DNA of 64,000 bases from Dasypus novemcinctus (GCF_030445035.2 NC_080682.1:35322770-35386769), one strand, 5' to 3'. Positions 23,290 to 35,010 are shown, numbered from the stretch's first letter. Numbers and translations are program-made. The notes: a model not told the origin generated them from the sequence alone.

Positions 23290-24965
23290 ATTGAAGTGCT
23301 TTTCATGTCCCATGGCTGTTATGCTTTGCAATTTTCTTCAAAAGCACTGTCCGGCACAGGCAAGAATCATGAGCAACAGAAAAAATATGATTAGCCCTAT
23401 TCCTAAAGCTGACAGGAAATGCTGTGATTTCCACCAATTAGCTGGGTTCAATTTTCTAATATGTGCAAGCCTATCTGAGAAAATATCCTTATAATTTGCT
23501 ACATCAATTTGATTATGCGACATGTCCTGTATTTTCCTTTGTAACTATTATTTCTAGAGAGATTACTTTTATGGCCTAGCAAATTATTAATTTTTTATTC
23601 TATATTGGATGAATAGGCAAGAGGGGTAATACAAAAGTTGCTTTCATTCCAATCACATTTCAATCCCCTTAACAAGTTTAAATTATACAATTGATCTCCA
23701 ATATGCAAAACAGCAGATTCTAAATCATTAACCTGATTATTTAACTGTTCATCAATGTGCTCTTGGCTATGCCACAAATCACTAGCATTTTTATGTCAAT
23801 CATGCACATACTGTTGAGCCAGAACAGTCTCATGCAAAGCCACAGCAGTGGTTGCAGCAGCTGTGATGATTCCAATTAGTCCCATTATACTAATTATTAG
23901 GAGTCCAACAAATCATTTTGTCCGTTTCAGGATTTCTTGCACTATGTGAAGCAAGAGCTGACTTTCAGGTGATGACTGCCATATTCAGTTTATTTGGACA
24001 GGAATCCATATACTTTGTTGTCTTCTGGCCATTGTGATGGTATTCTCTGCCCTACAACACACTTTCTGACTGACATATATACAAGGCACCATTTTTATAA
24101 AACAAGGCATTATCTTTTATAGTTATTTTTCCAGTAATGAATACGAAAGGATCCCTGACACAGGCTTTCAATTGATAGGTTTGATTTAATTGTAGATATT
24201 GACCTGTTTGACTATAATTAGCAATCCATTCATAAGTAGGGGCAATTCCAAGAAATACTTTCCACAAGATTTTTTGTATACTAAGATTATAGGTGTCATT
24301 AATTCAAGGGGTTGGTAACCATTTTCCTTTACATTTCCAAATAGTAAAATTGTTAGAATATGCCACTTGTTCACCCAAGAATAGAGGTTCTGAAAAAGTA
24401 TATTGCATATTACTAACTTGTTGACCTTTGTTGTTAAGTCCATACCATATAAATCTGCTGTTATATTCTTTGGGGGCCTCCATAGGAGCACTTTCCCACA
24501 CCATTCCATGGGAATCATTAAAAATGACAGACCATCTTCCTATGTGGCAGTCCTGCCATCCCTCTTTCTCTTCAGGTTCTCAGAGTGGACAATTATAATT
24601 TTGCTTTTTAGTTATGAAAAAATTATATGAGGGAAACAAAGTTATTAATAATTTTGTACCATTACTTTTCATGATAACCATAGTCCGATTTTTTGTTTGC
24701 ATGCAAGGGGGACTTTTTCCAATAATAATGATCTATGATCAAAAGGAAGGGTAAGATTATATACTTCCTTCCCTTCTTCATCAGGTAAGGGTAGTCTGTC
24801 ATCTATAGGCCCAGGAAACACATGTATTTTATTCAAAAATACAGGAAATGATGGGTCTTTCCATGTTAGAGCACATACTAGAGGTGGGTTAGCAATATAT
24901 TCCCAGTAAGTATGATATTCACCTGTATGACCCAGAGTTACCATTAATATGATCAGAGAGGAGAA
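23290..24965 (-). pseudogene. Degenerate retroviral env (betaretrovirus-like)
   Basis: Envelope remnants spread over several minus-strand frames. The surface-subunit N-terminus (24,944-24,669) contains TYWEYIANPPL and the motif PGPIDDR, which I associate with ERV-K/HML-like envelopes. Middle surface-subunit pieces lie at 24,518-24,186 and 24,267-24,052. The transmembrane subunit shows a heptad-like stretch (LNNQVNDLESAVLHIG) and a Cys-bearing CDWNESNFC motif within 23,777-23,595. Then follow a tryptophan-containing membrane-proximal segment and a hydrophobic anchor (ALGIGLIIFFLLLMILACAG) within 23,523-23,338. Frames are separated by stops and frameshifts, for instance between 23,595 and 23,523 and around 24,300 and 24,600, so no continuous envelope protein is encoded. 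The class assignment agrees with the Lys primer-binding site. Confidence 0.85.
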
Positions 24966-25015
24966 ATCCTTGTCAAAATTCTTTCTTCTCCTCTATTCAT
25001 GGTTTAATCCATCAA

Positions 25016-25125
25016 GCTGGCAGCCAAATTTGTTCTCTGTCTTCTGTAATGACAAGAGCATATCCTCTCCCCTATACTTTAACCTTTCCCTTTTGCCAAG
25101 TGTTAGTTAGTACATCTTTCCAATA
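25016..25125 (-). pseudogene. Retroviral integrase C-terminal fragment (pol remnant)
   Basis: The minus strand beginning at 25,125 encodes YWKDVLTNTWQKGKVKV, a stop, then GRGYALV and IWLPA. This is the pattern of the betaretroviral integrase C-terminal DNA-binding domain just upstream of env. One in-frame stop interrupts it. No protease, reverse transcriptase or integrase core (DDE) is visible upstream, so most of pol has been deleted. Confidence 0.65.
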
Positions 25126-25439
25126 TATTGGCTGATATTCAGCTGAGTCACATAATACCTTTTATTTATTCTTATTCAACACATAGTGTCATTTAGTAGG
25201 CATTATTGAAAGTGAATAAAGCTTTTGCCAGTTGGTTCTTTGGTACTATAATGCCATCATTTCTGTCTTGCTTTTAGTATTTGCAGTCCACCCCTGGATA
25301 GGGATGGCAGTCTCTAGAGTGGCAAGACACTATTGGCTTAAGTCTTTCACTTTTAGCAGGGCCTCCTATGCTGCACACAATTGCTTTTTTATATTTTGCT
25401 TTTGGCTTCTTTTTAGAATTGTGATTAAAACCCAAGGGT

Positions 25440-25560
25440 TACTTGTTTAGAATTTTGCTTTTGCCACTAACTCACCCAGAGCCAATATTAGTGCTTGCTA
25501 TGTCCAATTCATAGGCTAAGTCAATGTCCACAATTTACCTTCCTTTTATTATTATTTAAA
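25440..25560 (-). pseudogene. Possible gag nucleocapsid remnant
   Basis: On the minus strand a NCGH stretch is followed by residues spaced like a decayed CCHC zinc knuckle (a GHSKH-like string followed by tryptophans). Only about 300 bases separate it from the integrase fragment, which would place the internal deletion between them. The match is weak, with several stops, and is an inference. Confidence 0.25.
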
Positions 25561-25569
25561 GCAGCTTGC

Positions 25570-27770
25570 TGAAGGCTTTCCTACTTCCATGAAGGACTTT
25601 ACCCAATTAATACATACAATAGTTTTAATATTTGAGCTAAATGAGGAATGAAAGATTTTTAGCACTTCAACAATATTACATACTCTATTAACATGAGAAA
25701 ACATTGCACTTTATCAATTACAGCAGAGAGTATAGTTTTGTTTTACTGAACTAAACATCATTGAAGAATATGATAGAGCAGCAGGGACCCCACAGCAGGT
25801 CCCAATTGTTTACCTGGTTCAGGCTCTTAAGATAAGATAGTGTCTCTGATGTTTCTTTTCATTCTGAAAAGAGGATTACTGGTTAACATACTGTGATTAG
25901 TAGAATTTTAGTCACAGATTTCTTCTACACAGCCAGATTTTTTGCCACAAGGCTAGGGCAGATGGTTGGGCTATTCACACGGCCTTTGGGGGTGGGGGAC
26001 ACTGCAAAAGTCTATTGTTCACTTTTCTACAGGTAGGAGAATGCAGACTGGCTTGACTTGCCTAAGGAAATACTAAAGAAAGTCTTAGCACGTTTTAAAA
26101 CAAAGTGATAGTGACACAGCTGGACATTCTCTTGCAACAAACTAGGAATATTTGGGACTGCTGCATACTGCAGTGTTGTTATTTTAATTTATGATATCTT
26201 GCTTCTGTGACACATACCTTTTTATAATAGTTAAAACCATAATTAACCACATTGTAATTCTGTTTAATATTATGTTGAAATATTGATAAATTTATACACT
26301 CTTAAGTATTCATTTGAACCTTTTACTCATACAACTTTAATCAACAGAGGGTTAAAAAATCCTATTAATTTTATAACACTTAAAACCTTCCATTCAACTA
26401 ATAGACATATTAAATTAACTCAACTGTTACTTTAATTTTTCTTTCAAGGTAAAAGAACAAATCTCTTATAATTAGCTTGGAATAAAAGGCTATTTTTCAG
26501 GATTTTTGAGAAAGCACGTTTGAACATTATTTTCCTTTAAAAGAGATAAGACCCTTCTTCAAACACTGAGGAAATGATGAGGTTAACACACAAGAAGCTA
26601 TTTCGATAAAAAAGACTTTCTTTGTATACTGATTATTCAGGAAACTTTTACCAAAACAGATTAACGACTTGAGAGACTTTGAGGAAGAACAATTTTTTTT
26701 ACTTTTCATCAGTATACTACTTGGTATTAAAGCTTTTAAAACTTTATAGATAGACCCATCAAATTGTATTTAACTTTAATCATAAAAATTTCTTTTCCAT
26801 GAACCTTCTAAACCTTCAGTATTCACCTAGGTTTTGTCCCACACTCCACTCTTTCCCAATAATCAAACATTTTATCTTAGGACAAAATCATCTCCTGTTT
26901 CCTTAACAATAAAAACACATTCCATACATCTCACATACATTAAGTTACTGAAACAATTTTGGAAACTGTCTCCAGGTAAATTCTTCCAAAATATAATTAT
27001 CATTAACACTAAAACTTGTTAAAATAATGAATGTTTCTTTACTTTAAATACTTAGTAGCATGCAATACCAGAAACAGTCCCCTAGAAGCAAGTTGGCAGG
27101 GGAGGCTGGCTGCCAACAAGTTTTCCTGTTATAAAATTACCTTTTTTATTAGTATTATCAATTCAGGTTTTGTTTAATTTAATAACAACTTTTTGGAATT
27201 AGCCATTTAAATACCTTAATTTAAACAATGCTTTGTTAGACTTCTTATAATTACTTTTGATTTTAAGACAAATTTTACCTTCAGAGAACACATTCCCTTA
27301 CTCAAAGTTACCACAATACCTTCTACAACCTGCCATATGCATTTAAGGCCAAAGAGTTTATGAAAATTAGCCATTCTATTTTAGGACAAAACACACCTTT
27401 TAGAAAAAACTTATTAAATTTCAGTCAGCATTCCCACAAACTTTTAACCTTTTTAAATATTCATTTAAGTTTTACATCCTTCATTTTATCCTGTGAAGAA
27501 AAACTATTGATTTCAATCTAGGAAAGAACCATTTTTTATGAAAAGTCTTACATAGTAATTTTATTAATCAAGACTTACAATTTTTATCATTGTAGCAATC
27601 TTATTAACATTTAAACTTATGTATTAATATAAGTGCTTATTTAATTGTGGGCCATTTGAATAGAGCTCTTTCTGATACCACCATCTGGAGATATCAAAAT
27701 ATACACTGACATTGAACAAACACAAACACAAAACAATTAAATCACACCAATACCAACATACAGTTTACAA
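25570..27770 (-). other. Proviral interior with no recognisable frame
   Basis: This stretch should hold most of gag. It is very AT-rich and stop-rich, and I recognise no capsid major-homology region. It is either heavily decayed gag or sequence of another origin. The frames at 26,527-26,709 and 26,834-27,022 have no motif. Confidence 0.4.
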
Positions 27771-27778
27771 TTGACTGA

Positions 27779-27907
27779 TCAACAATTCTTTTGTATTAAA
27801 GCAAACAATTCTAGCAATTCAAAACTTTTTGCAGGCACCCCATTAACTTTCAGTAAAGTTTTTAGCATTTGCAAATATGCTTCCACATGTCCCATTTGAT
27901 AACCCAT
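27779..27907 (-). pseudogene. Retroviral gag N-terminus (matrix) fragment
   Basis: A minus-strand ATG at 27,907-27,905 starts an open stretch of about 42 codons with Gly at position 2, the usual myristoylation residue. A region LKTLLKVNGVPAKSFELLEL resembles the first helices of betaretroviral matrix proteins. It ends at a TGA at 27,781-27,779, immediately after a Cys. It lies about 145 bases downstream of the primer-binding site, the expected gag position. This supports the provirus assignment and shows that gag is truncated. Confidence 0.65.
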
Positions 27908-27980
27908 TACCCTGATGACTTTGTGGAAATGTTACTTACTTACTTAATCTTGAAGACTTGAGTCACTCTGCTTTGGGCGT

Positions 27981-27988
27981 CTCACTTG
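27981..27988 (-). promoter_or_regulatory. Candidate leader splice donor
   Basis: Minus strand CAA|GTGAG in the untranslated leader between primer-binding site and gag fits the donor consensus and would serve subgenomic env RNA. Predicted by eye only. Confidence 0.3.
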
Positions 27989-28051
27989 ACCCTTGACGAG
28001 GTCTTTTCTGTAATTCCCGACAGTGATTTGGAAGACTCACTGACTTCTTTG

Positions 28052-28069
28052 GCCCCACATTGGGCACCA
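28052..28069 (-). promoter_or_regulatory. Primer-binding site for tRNA-Lys
   Basis: Minus strand TGGTGCCCAATGTGGGGC, two bases after the 5' LTR. It matches the tRNA-Lys(1,2) primer-binding site of betaretroviruses (TGGCGCCCAACGTGGGGC) except at two positions. Both differences are C-to-T at CpG sites, the expected decay of methylated DNA. Confidence 0.88.
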
Positions 28070-28071
28070 GA

Positions 28072-28603
28072 TGTTAGAGATTTGGACCTGAAGGGTATCG
28101 GGAATGAAAGAAAGAGAAAAGGGAGAAGGAAACAAAGAGAAAGAAAGAGCGAAAAAGAAAGAAAGAATGAGAGAGCTGGGTTCAGGGGTCTGTGAGTAGA
28201 GACTTCTCAGACAACTTTATTGTTTACAAGGGGCTCTCTCTATACCCCAGTCTAAGTGACAACAAACAGGAACATGTAGCCTATGTGACAACAAGCAGCA
28301 ACACAGAGCCTACATGACAACAAGCAGCAACATATAGCCTACGTGACAACAAGCAGCAACATGCAATTAACTATCAACATTACCCATAGTCTAAGTAATT
28401 TAAAAAAAATCTTATCTCAAGGTACAAAGTCTGAGTGTTCTATTTACTACAAAAGGTATGTGCTCATCTTTTCTTTCAGCCTTTAACAGCTTCATCCCAT
28501 TTGCTGGGGACTCTTTTTAATTACTGCATTCCTTAGGTTGCAAGTGTAGCCATGGAGACAGCATGTTTCTCCTTGTGAGGCCACTGTGCCTCAGTTTCCA
28601 ATA
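28072..28603 (-). repeat. 5' LTR of the provirus (532 bases)
   Basis: Homologous to 22,679-23,179 over its full length, with the same non-canonical TATTGG start and AACA end on the minus strand. It is longer mainly because U3 has four 29-base repeats (28,252-28,367) against three in the 3' LTR. AATAAA is at 28,221-28,216. The open frame at 27,986-28,195 spans the leader and U5 and is not a gene. Confidence 0.92.
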
Positions 28604-28680
28604 GCTATGCTGTGTAGACATAGCTGGGTACATTGTAAATATTCAAGAAATTATTTACTGAATAAATGAATAAAATGAAA
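28604..28680 (+). mobile_element. L2-like LINE 3' end, right part
   Basis: Continues the element at 22,300-22,672 after removal of the provirus. It ends 'ATTTACTGAATAAATGAATAAA', typical of the L2 3' terminus. Confidence 0.45.
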
Positions 28681-29160
28681 TGGCATAATGAACTTATCTA
28701 GTATTTAATTAATCCAGCAAGTAAACTACCTCCCCAGATTTGAAAACTGGGAAAAAATATTTGGTAATTTCATATTAATATTTGAAAATTTCTTCCCCTG
28801 CCTCTATGAATCTCTTGTACAAATTGAATATAATTCATAAATTTTAATAATTTTTCAAAGTTTAATTTAAAGGACCCATTATCTAAAAATTTGCAACACA
28901 TTTAAAAGTTAATATTCAAAATACCAAATGAAAGACTTTTCAATTGGAAAAATTTCTCATTGTAAGCTATTCTAGGTCAATAGGAAATAAAATATTTAAA
29001 TCTAGAATAATTTATGTAATAGATGGCAATATGAATAATGAATATCATTGTATATAAGATAAAGTAGTACTTAGTTAAATAATGTAAAGCTTTAACATCT
29101 ATATCATTATAGTAAAACAAATAAAATTACATAATTATATAATTGGTTATCTCTAGGTTC
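28681..29160. other. AT-rich spacer with no recognised feature
   Basis: Sequence between the L2-like end and the next LINE-1. No frame, RNA gene or repeat family recognised. Confidence 0.45.
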
Positions 29161-32100
29161 TAGAGAATTCAACCTAAAAAAGTAGGATTAAAAAACCTGC
29201 CCTTTAGAAATACAAAAGGAACTTCTGTCTGTTAAAAGAAAAAACAGAAGAGAGAGGATTGGAGGAGAATATAGGAAAGAAGATTATTACTAAGAATAAC
29301 TAAAAAAGATAAAAAGAGAAGTAAAAATATCATATGACATTTTAAAACTTAAAGAAAATATGACTAATATAAGTAAATCCTTGACAGTAATAACATTGAA
29401 TGTTAGTGGATTAAGCACTTCAATCAAGAGACACAGAATGGGTCATTCATATGTTGTCTACAAGAAACTCACATTAAATCCAGGAATGCAAGGAAGTTGC
29501 AAAACAATTTTTCATGCAAACAATAACCAAAAATAGTGGGAGTAACTATATTAATATAGGACAAAATAGACTTTAAAAGTAAAACTATTGTAAGAAACAA
29601 AGAATTATGCTTTATATTAATAAAAGGCATAATGTATCAAGAAGAAAGAACAATCATAAACATGTATGCACTTAACCAGGGCAGCTCAAAATACATGAGG
29701 CAAATATTGGAAAAACTAAGTAGAGAAATAGATGCCTCAACAATTATAGTGGGGAATTTTAATACATCATTATCACCATTAGACAGAATATCTTGACAGA
29801 TGGTCACAAAAGAAACAGAGACTTCGAATAATACATTAGAAGATTTAGACCTAATGGTCAGATCTGTATTAAGTGTAGTACAGAACATTACACCTAAATA
29901 AAGCACATTATACATTCTTCTTGAGTGCACATAGATCATTCTCTAGGAAAGACCACATGTTAGGCCACAGAACAACTCTCAACAAATTTAAAAAATTGAA
30001 ATTATACAAAACGATTCATCTGACCACAATGGCGTGATACTGGAAATCAGTAAACAGCAGAGAACCAGATTAAGCACAAAGATGTGGAAGTGAAAAAAAA
30101 ACACACTTAGACAGTCAGTGGACCAAGGATGAAAATGCAAAATAAATCAGTAACTACCTTGAAACAAATGAAAATTAGAACACAGTGTATCCACACCTAT
30201 GGAATGCAGCAAAAACAGTGCTGAGAGGAAAATTCATAGACATGGATGCCTATATTAAAAAGGAGAATGAGCTTAACTCAAAGACCTAACTGCATACCTG
30301 GAGGAATTAGAAAAAGTACATCAAACTAATCCTAAAACAAGTAGAAAGAAGAAAATTACAAAGATTAAAGCACAGCTAAATGAAATCGAAAATAAAAAAC
30401 ACTAGAAAAAATTTAAAAAAAACAAACAAAACAGAAGCTGGTTCTTTGGGAATAATAATAAAATTGGCAAACCCTTAGCTGGAATAACAGGGGAATAAAG
30501 GAGAGATGATGCAAATATGTAAAATAAAATATGAGAAAGGGTTATCACCATTGATCACAAAAAATAAAGAGTATCATATAGGATATTTTGAAAAATTGTG
30601 TGCCAACAACATGAATAACTTAGATGAGACAGATAAATTTCTGGAAACACACAGCAGCCTACATTTTTGAAATAAGAAATTGATGAAATCAACATACCAA
30701 TCACAAGTAACTAGATTGAATTAGTCATAAAGAACCTCCAAAATCAGAACTTAACAAAGGATTGGTAAATTCTACCAATCATTCCAGAAAGAACTAACAC
30801 AAATCCTGCTTAAACTCTTCCAAAAAATAGAAGTGGAGGGAACATTCCCAACCTTATTCTATGATGGCAACATCACCCTAATACTAAAGTCACATAAAGA
30901 TGCCACAAGAAAGGGAAACAATAGACCAATCTCTCTAATGAACGTTGATGCTAAAATCCTCAAAAAAAAAAAAGAAAGAAAAAAAAAGAAAGGAAAACTT
31001 GCTAATAATATTCAACAACACATCAAAGAAATTATACACTGTGACCAAGTGGATTTTGTCCCTGGTATGCAACAGTAGTTCAACATAAGAAAATCAAGCA
31101 ATGTAATACACCATATTAACAAATCCAAAGGAAAAAAAAAATCACACGATCATCTCTATTGATGCAGAAAAACATTTGATTAAATACAGTACACTTTCTT
31201 GATAAAAACACTTCAAAAGACAGGAATAGAAGGAAATGTCCACAACACAATAAAGGGTATATTTAAAAAAACTCATAGCTAACATCATATCCAAGGGTGG
31301 ACTGCTCTACTTTCCCTCTAAGATCTGGAAAAAGTCAAGTATGCCCACTGTTGCTGCTTTTTTAAATATTATGTTAGCAGTACTTGCTTGAGACCTTAGG
31401 TAAGTAAAAATATAAAAGGCATTCAAATTGACAAGGAAGAAATAAAAAATTCACTATTTGAAGATGACATGATTCTAAACATAGAAAGTCCTGAGAAACG
31501 TACAACAAAGATTCTGGAGCTAATAAGTAAGTTCAATAAAGTGGCAGGCTATACGATCAACACAGAAAAATGCGTAGCATTTCTGTACACCAATAATGAG
31601 CAGCCTGAGGAAGAAATGAAGAAAAAAATTCTACTTATAATAGCAACCAAAAGAACCAAATAACTAGAATAAACTTGCCAAAGATGTAAAGGACTTGTAC
31701 ACAGAAACCTATAAAACACTGTTTAAGAAATCAAAGAAGACTTAAATAAATGGAAGACTATTCCATGTTCATGTATCGGAAGACTAAACATCACTAAGAT
31801 GTCTGTCTTATCCAAATTGATTTACAGATTTAATGCAATTCCAATAAAAATTACCATGGCATTTTTTACTGAATTGGAAAAGTTCACTACAAGATTTATT
31901 TGGAAGGACTAGCATCCCTGAATAACCAACGACATGCTGAATTTTAAAAAGGTTTATAAACACACTACAAAGCTATAGTAGTCAAAATTGCATGATATTG
32001 GCACCAGAATAGACATACTGACCAATGGAACAAAATCAGGAGTTCTGATATAGATCCCTGCATATATGGTCAATTGATATTCAACAAGCAACCAACTGCA

Positions 32101-34135
32101 CTAACTGATACAGAATGGCCTCATCAGGAAATGGTGCTTGGAGAACTGGATATCCATATGCAAAAGAATGAGAGGGTCACCATCTCATACCCTATACAAA
32201 ATTTAACTCAGATGGATTAAAGATCTAAATATATAAGTGAAGACCATAAAGTTCCTAGAAGATAATGTAGGGAAACCTCCATGAGATCTTTTAGTAAGAA
32301 ATGATTTCATAAACTTTATACTCAAAGCATGAGCAATAATAGAAAAATAGAAAAATGGGACCTCCTTAAAATTAAAAACTTTTGTGCTTCATAGAAGTTG
32401 TCAATAGAGTGAAAAGGCAGCCTACTCAATGAGAGAAAATATTGGTAACCATCTATCCAATAAGGGCCTAATATCTAGCATATGTAAAGAAATCCTACAT
32501 CTCAAAAATAAAAAGAGAAACAAGTGGCAGGATACGAGATCAAAAAATGGGCAAGAGATTTGAATAGGCACTTCTCCAAAGAAGTAATATAAATGGCTAA
32601 AAAGCACAGGAAAGGATATTCACATATTAGGAAAATGCATATCGAAATTACGAGATATCTTACCCCTCTTAGATGGGTAGGCATTAAATAAACAGTAGCC
32701 ACAGGTGTTGGAGAGGATTTGGAGGAAAGGGAACACTTACCCATTGCTGGTGGGAATGCACAATGGTGCAGCAATTGTGGAGGACAGTTTGGTGCTTCAC
32801 AGGAAGTTAACTATAGAACTGTCGTAAGATCCTACAATCCCACTTCTGAGTAATTGAAAGCAGGAGCATGAACAGATATATGCTCACCAATGTTTGTAGC
32901 AGCATTATTCACTATTGCCACAAGTTGGAAACAACTCAAACGTCCATCAAGATGGATGGATAAGCAAATTGTGGTTTATACATACAATGAAATACTATTG
33001 AGCTATAAAAATGAATGCAGTATTAACACACAGGAGAAAATGGATGTATCTTGAAGACCTTACGTTGAATGAAGTACACCAGTCACTGAAGGACAAATAT
33101 TACATGACCTCACTGATATGACTTGAGCAAATTGATCAGACTGACAGAAATAGAGTGTGGAAGTTAGATAAACAGGAGAAAAAAGGGATTAGAGGATGGT
33201 GAGCTGATGTCCATATGGGAAATATGTTTGATAAAGTGAGAGGGTGTGGTTAGCAGTAGATGGGCATGGAAGAGGTGCAGTGATGTGAGGGGGATTCTAT
33301 GGTGCTGGTCTGTGAAGGGGATCTGAGGTGGGGAGCTTGGTTGGACTATCCATGTAATTGGAGGGAGGATTGGAGGAAGAAGCAGGTGAATTCTGGGAAT
33401 GTGCAGGTCTGTGGTTAAAACTACAATGGTGAAATGATCTTTTGGCAAATATGGCTGGAGAGGGTTACCTGTGTAGGGCATTGGTTGTGGCAGGATATGT
33501 GGGATAGAGTTCACCTGAGGTATGCCTCCATGGAATATGTAAGTGTTCATCTTGCCATAGTGTGTTATTTCACTGGGTGGAGACCCATACAATAAACAAG
33601 AAAATATCAAACTCCCATCCCAGAGAGTCCTGTTATATTCTCAATTAATGGGGCAAAAATCCATCAAGAACAGTTTTTATTAGGCACTGCCTAATAAAAG
33701 AAAGAGCAATATGTCAATCCTCAATATTAAAGCAAGTAATTATGACTCTTTTCTACAAAAATTGAAACTTAATGGTTACCATCAGTTCTTAGAGGAGGGG
33801 AAGGGAAGAATAGAATAGATGGAACATGGAGCATTTTAGTGCATTAGAATTGTTCTGCATGATCTTGCAATAACAGATACAGGCCATTTTAAATTTCATC
33901 GAACCTAGAAAACTGTATGATGCAAAATGTAAACCATAATGTAACAATTGATCATGGTTAATAACTTCTTCAATATTTGTACATTAATTGTAACAAATAT
34001 ACCATCCTCATGTAAAATGTTATTATTAATAGGGGAGAGTAGAAAAGGGGTAGGGCGTTGGGTATATGAGAATCACTTATATTTTCTATGTGAATTTTCT
34101 GTAACCTAGAGCTTCATTGAGATAAAATGAAAAAA
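29160..34135 (+). mobile_element. LINE-1 with most of ORF2 and 3' UTR, inactivated
   Basis: ORF2 starts near 29,380 with a stretch encoding VITLNVSGL and SIKRHRMG, the N-terminal endonuclease. It continues through the RT domain: 30,833-31,078 encodes [23 protein letters not shown] and the [10 protein letters not shown] palm segment, and the RT catalytic site at 31,457-31,468 reads F-E-D-D. Next 31,469-31,663 encodes KFNKVAGYTINTEKCVAFLYTNN. The C-terminus reaches about 33,150 ('TCACTGATATGACTTGAGCAAATTG'), followed by about 1 kb of 3' UTR. ORF1 is absent or only its end is present, so the copy is 5'-truncated. Poly-A runs and frameshifts (for example 30,961-30,990) break the frame. The 148-codon minus-strand frame at 33,164-33,610 is antisense to the 3' UTR. 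Confidence 0.92.
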
Positions 34136-34169
34136 AAAAGACACTGGGGGAATATATGAAAGAAATTGT

Positions 34170-35010
34170 CACTATACATACAAGACAATGAATCTTATAG
34201 TGATGAAAGACACATTGTCAAAATTTTTAGTTATTTCATTTATAGTATCCCTACTTATGGCTCTGCTACACCTTTTATTTGAACATATAATTAGCACTAT
34301 ACTTGTTAAATATATGTCCCAGAGACTTAAATCTTTGATCTGCTCATGTGCCTGTTGAGCCCTGAATGTCAGCATAGCTGCAACACCTACTCTCCAGTTC
34401 ATTGGACTCACCCAGGACATCTAGCAAGGAAATGATGAAGGACAACATCCATCCCAAGGAACAGATTGTCTGCAACTCCAAGCAAGATAGCTCAATTCAT
34501 CTGACCCGGGAGCTCTAAACTCCCTCTCAATTAAAAACAGAGTGTACATCACCATTTCCAAATCCCCAAGATTAGGGAATGAACAATGGACGAAATAGAC
34601 TTATTATTATTCTATTATAGATATATATTTTTTAACAATGGAAGAACTTTTATCATAGATGTGGAGGCACTGACCACCAGAAGTTCTGTGTGAGGGAGAG
34701 GAAAGAATAGTTATAATATGGAGGCATTTTGGGGACATTGGAATTCTCTTGCTGACATTGTGATGACAGATACAGGCCATTATACATCTTGTCATAGCCT
34801 ATACACTTATGTGGGACAAAGTATAAACTATAATGTAAACTATAGTCCAGAGTTAGTAGCAATGCTTCAATATATGTTCATCAATTGTAACAAATGTACT
34901 ACACTAAAGAAAGATGTGGTTAATGTGGGAAAATGTGGGAGGAGGGGTTGGGCATATGGAAATTCCCTAATTTTTTATGTAACATTTATGTAATCTAAAA
35001 CTTCTTTAAA
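34170..35010 (+). mobile_element. Second copy of the long L1 3' module (partial)
   Basis: Matches 7,880-8,620 in order: 'GAGACTTAAATCTTTGATCTG', 'TGCAACACCTACTCTCCAGTTCATT', 'GATTAGGGAATGAAC', 'GTGGAGGCACTGACCAC', 'ACAGATACAGGCCATT' and 'CAAATGTACTACACTAAAG', then an A-rich end. It lacks the counterpart of 7,020-7,880. It directly follows the 3' UTR of the preceding L1, just as the copy at 7,020 follows the tail at 6,770-6,960. Confidence 0.7.

Larger units (their letters stand above)
22679..28603 (-). mobile_element. Betaretrovirus-like endogenous provirus (class II, ERV-K-like), internally deleted
   Basis: A minus-strand provirus of 5,925 bases. Its two LTRs are at 28,603-28,072 (5') and 23,179-22,679 (3'). 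Next to the 5' LTR is an 18-base primer-binding site for tRNA-Lys, and next to the 3' LTR a polypurine tract. Flanking hexamers are GCTATA (22,673-22,678) and GCTATG (28,604-28,609), a 6-bp target duplication with one change, as expected for this class. In between I can recognise a gag start, possible nucleocapsid remnants, the integrase C-terminus and a broken env. Intact relatives run to roughly 8-10 kb, so about 3 kb is missing, mainly pro and most of pol. All frames carry stops, so no infectious or complete protein product is possible. The LTRs differ by roughly 5-8% by eye, so the insertion is old. Confidence 0.92.

Noticed and set aside
25232-25450. 72-codon plus-strand membrane-like frame
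   Set aside because: It is antisense to the degraded gag/pol part of the provirus; hydrophobicity comes from T-rich sequence.
33164-33610. 148-codon minus-strand open frame
   Set aside because: It lies antisense within the L1 3' UTR that follows ORF2; proline- and histidine-rich by composition, with no motif.
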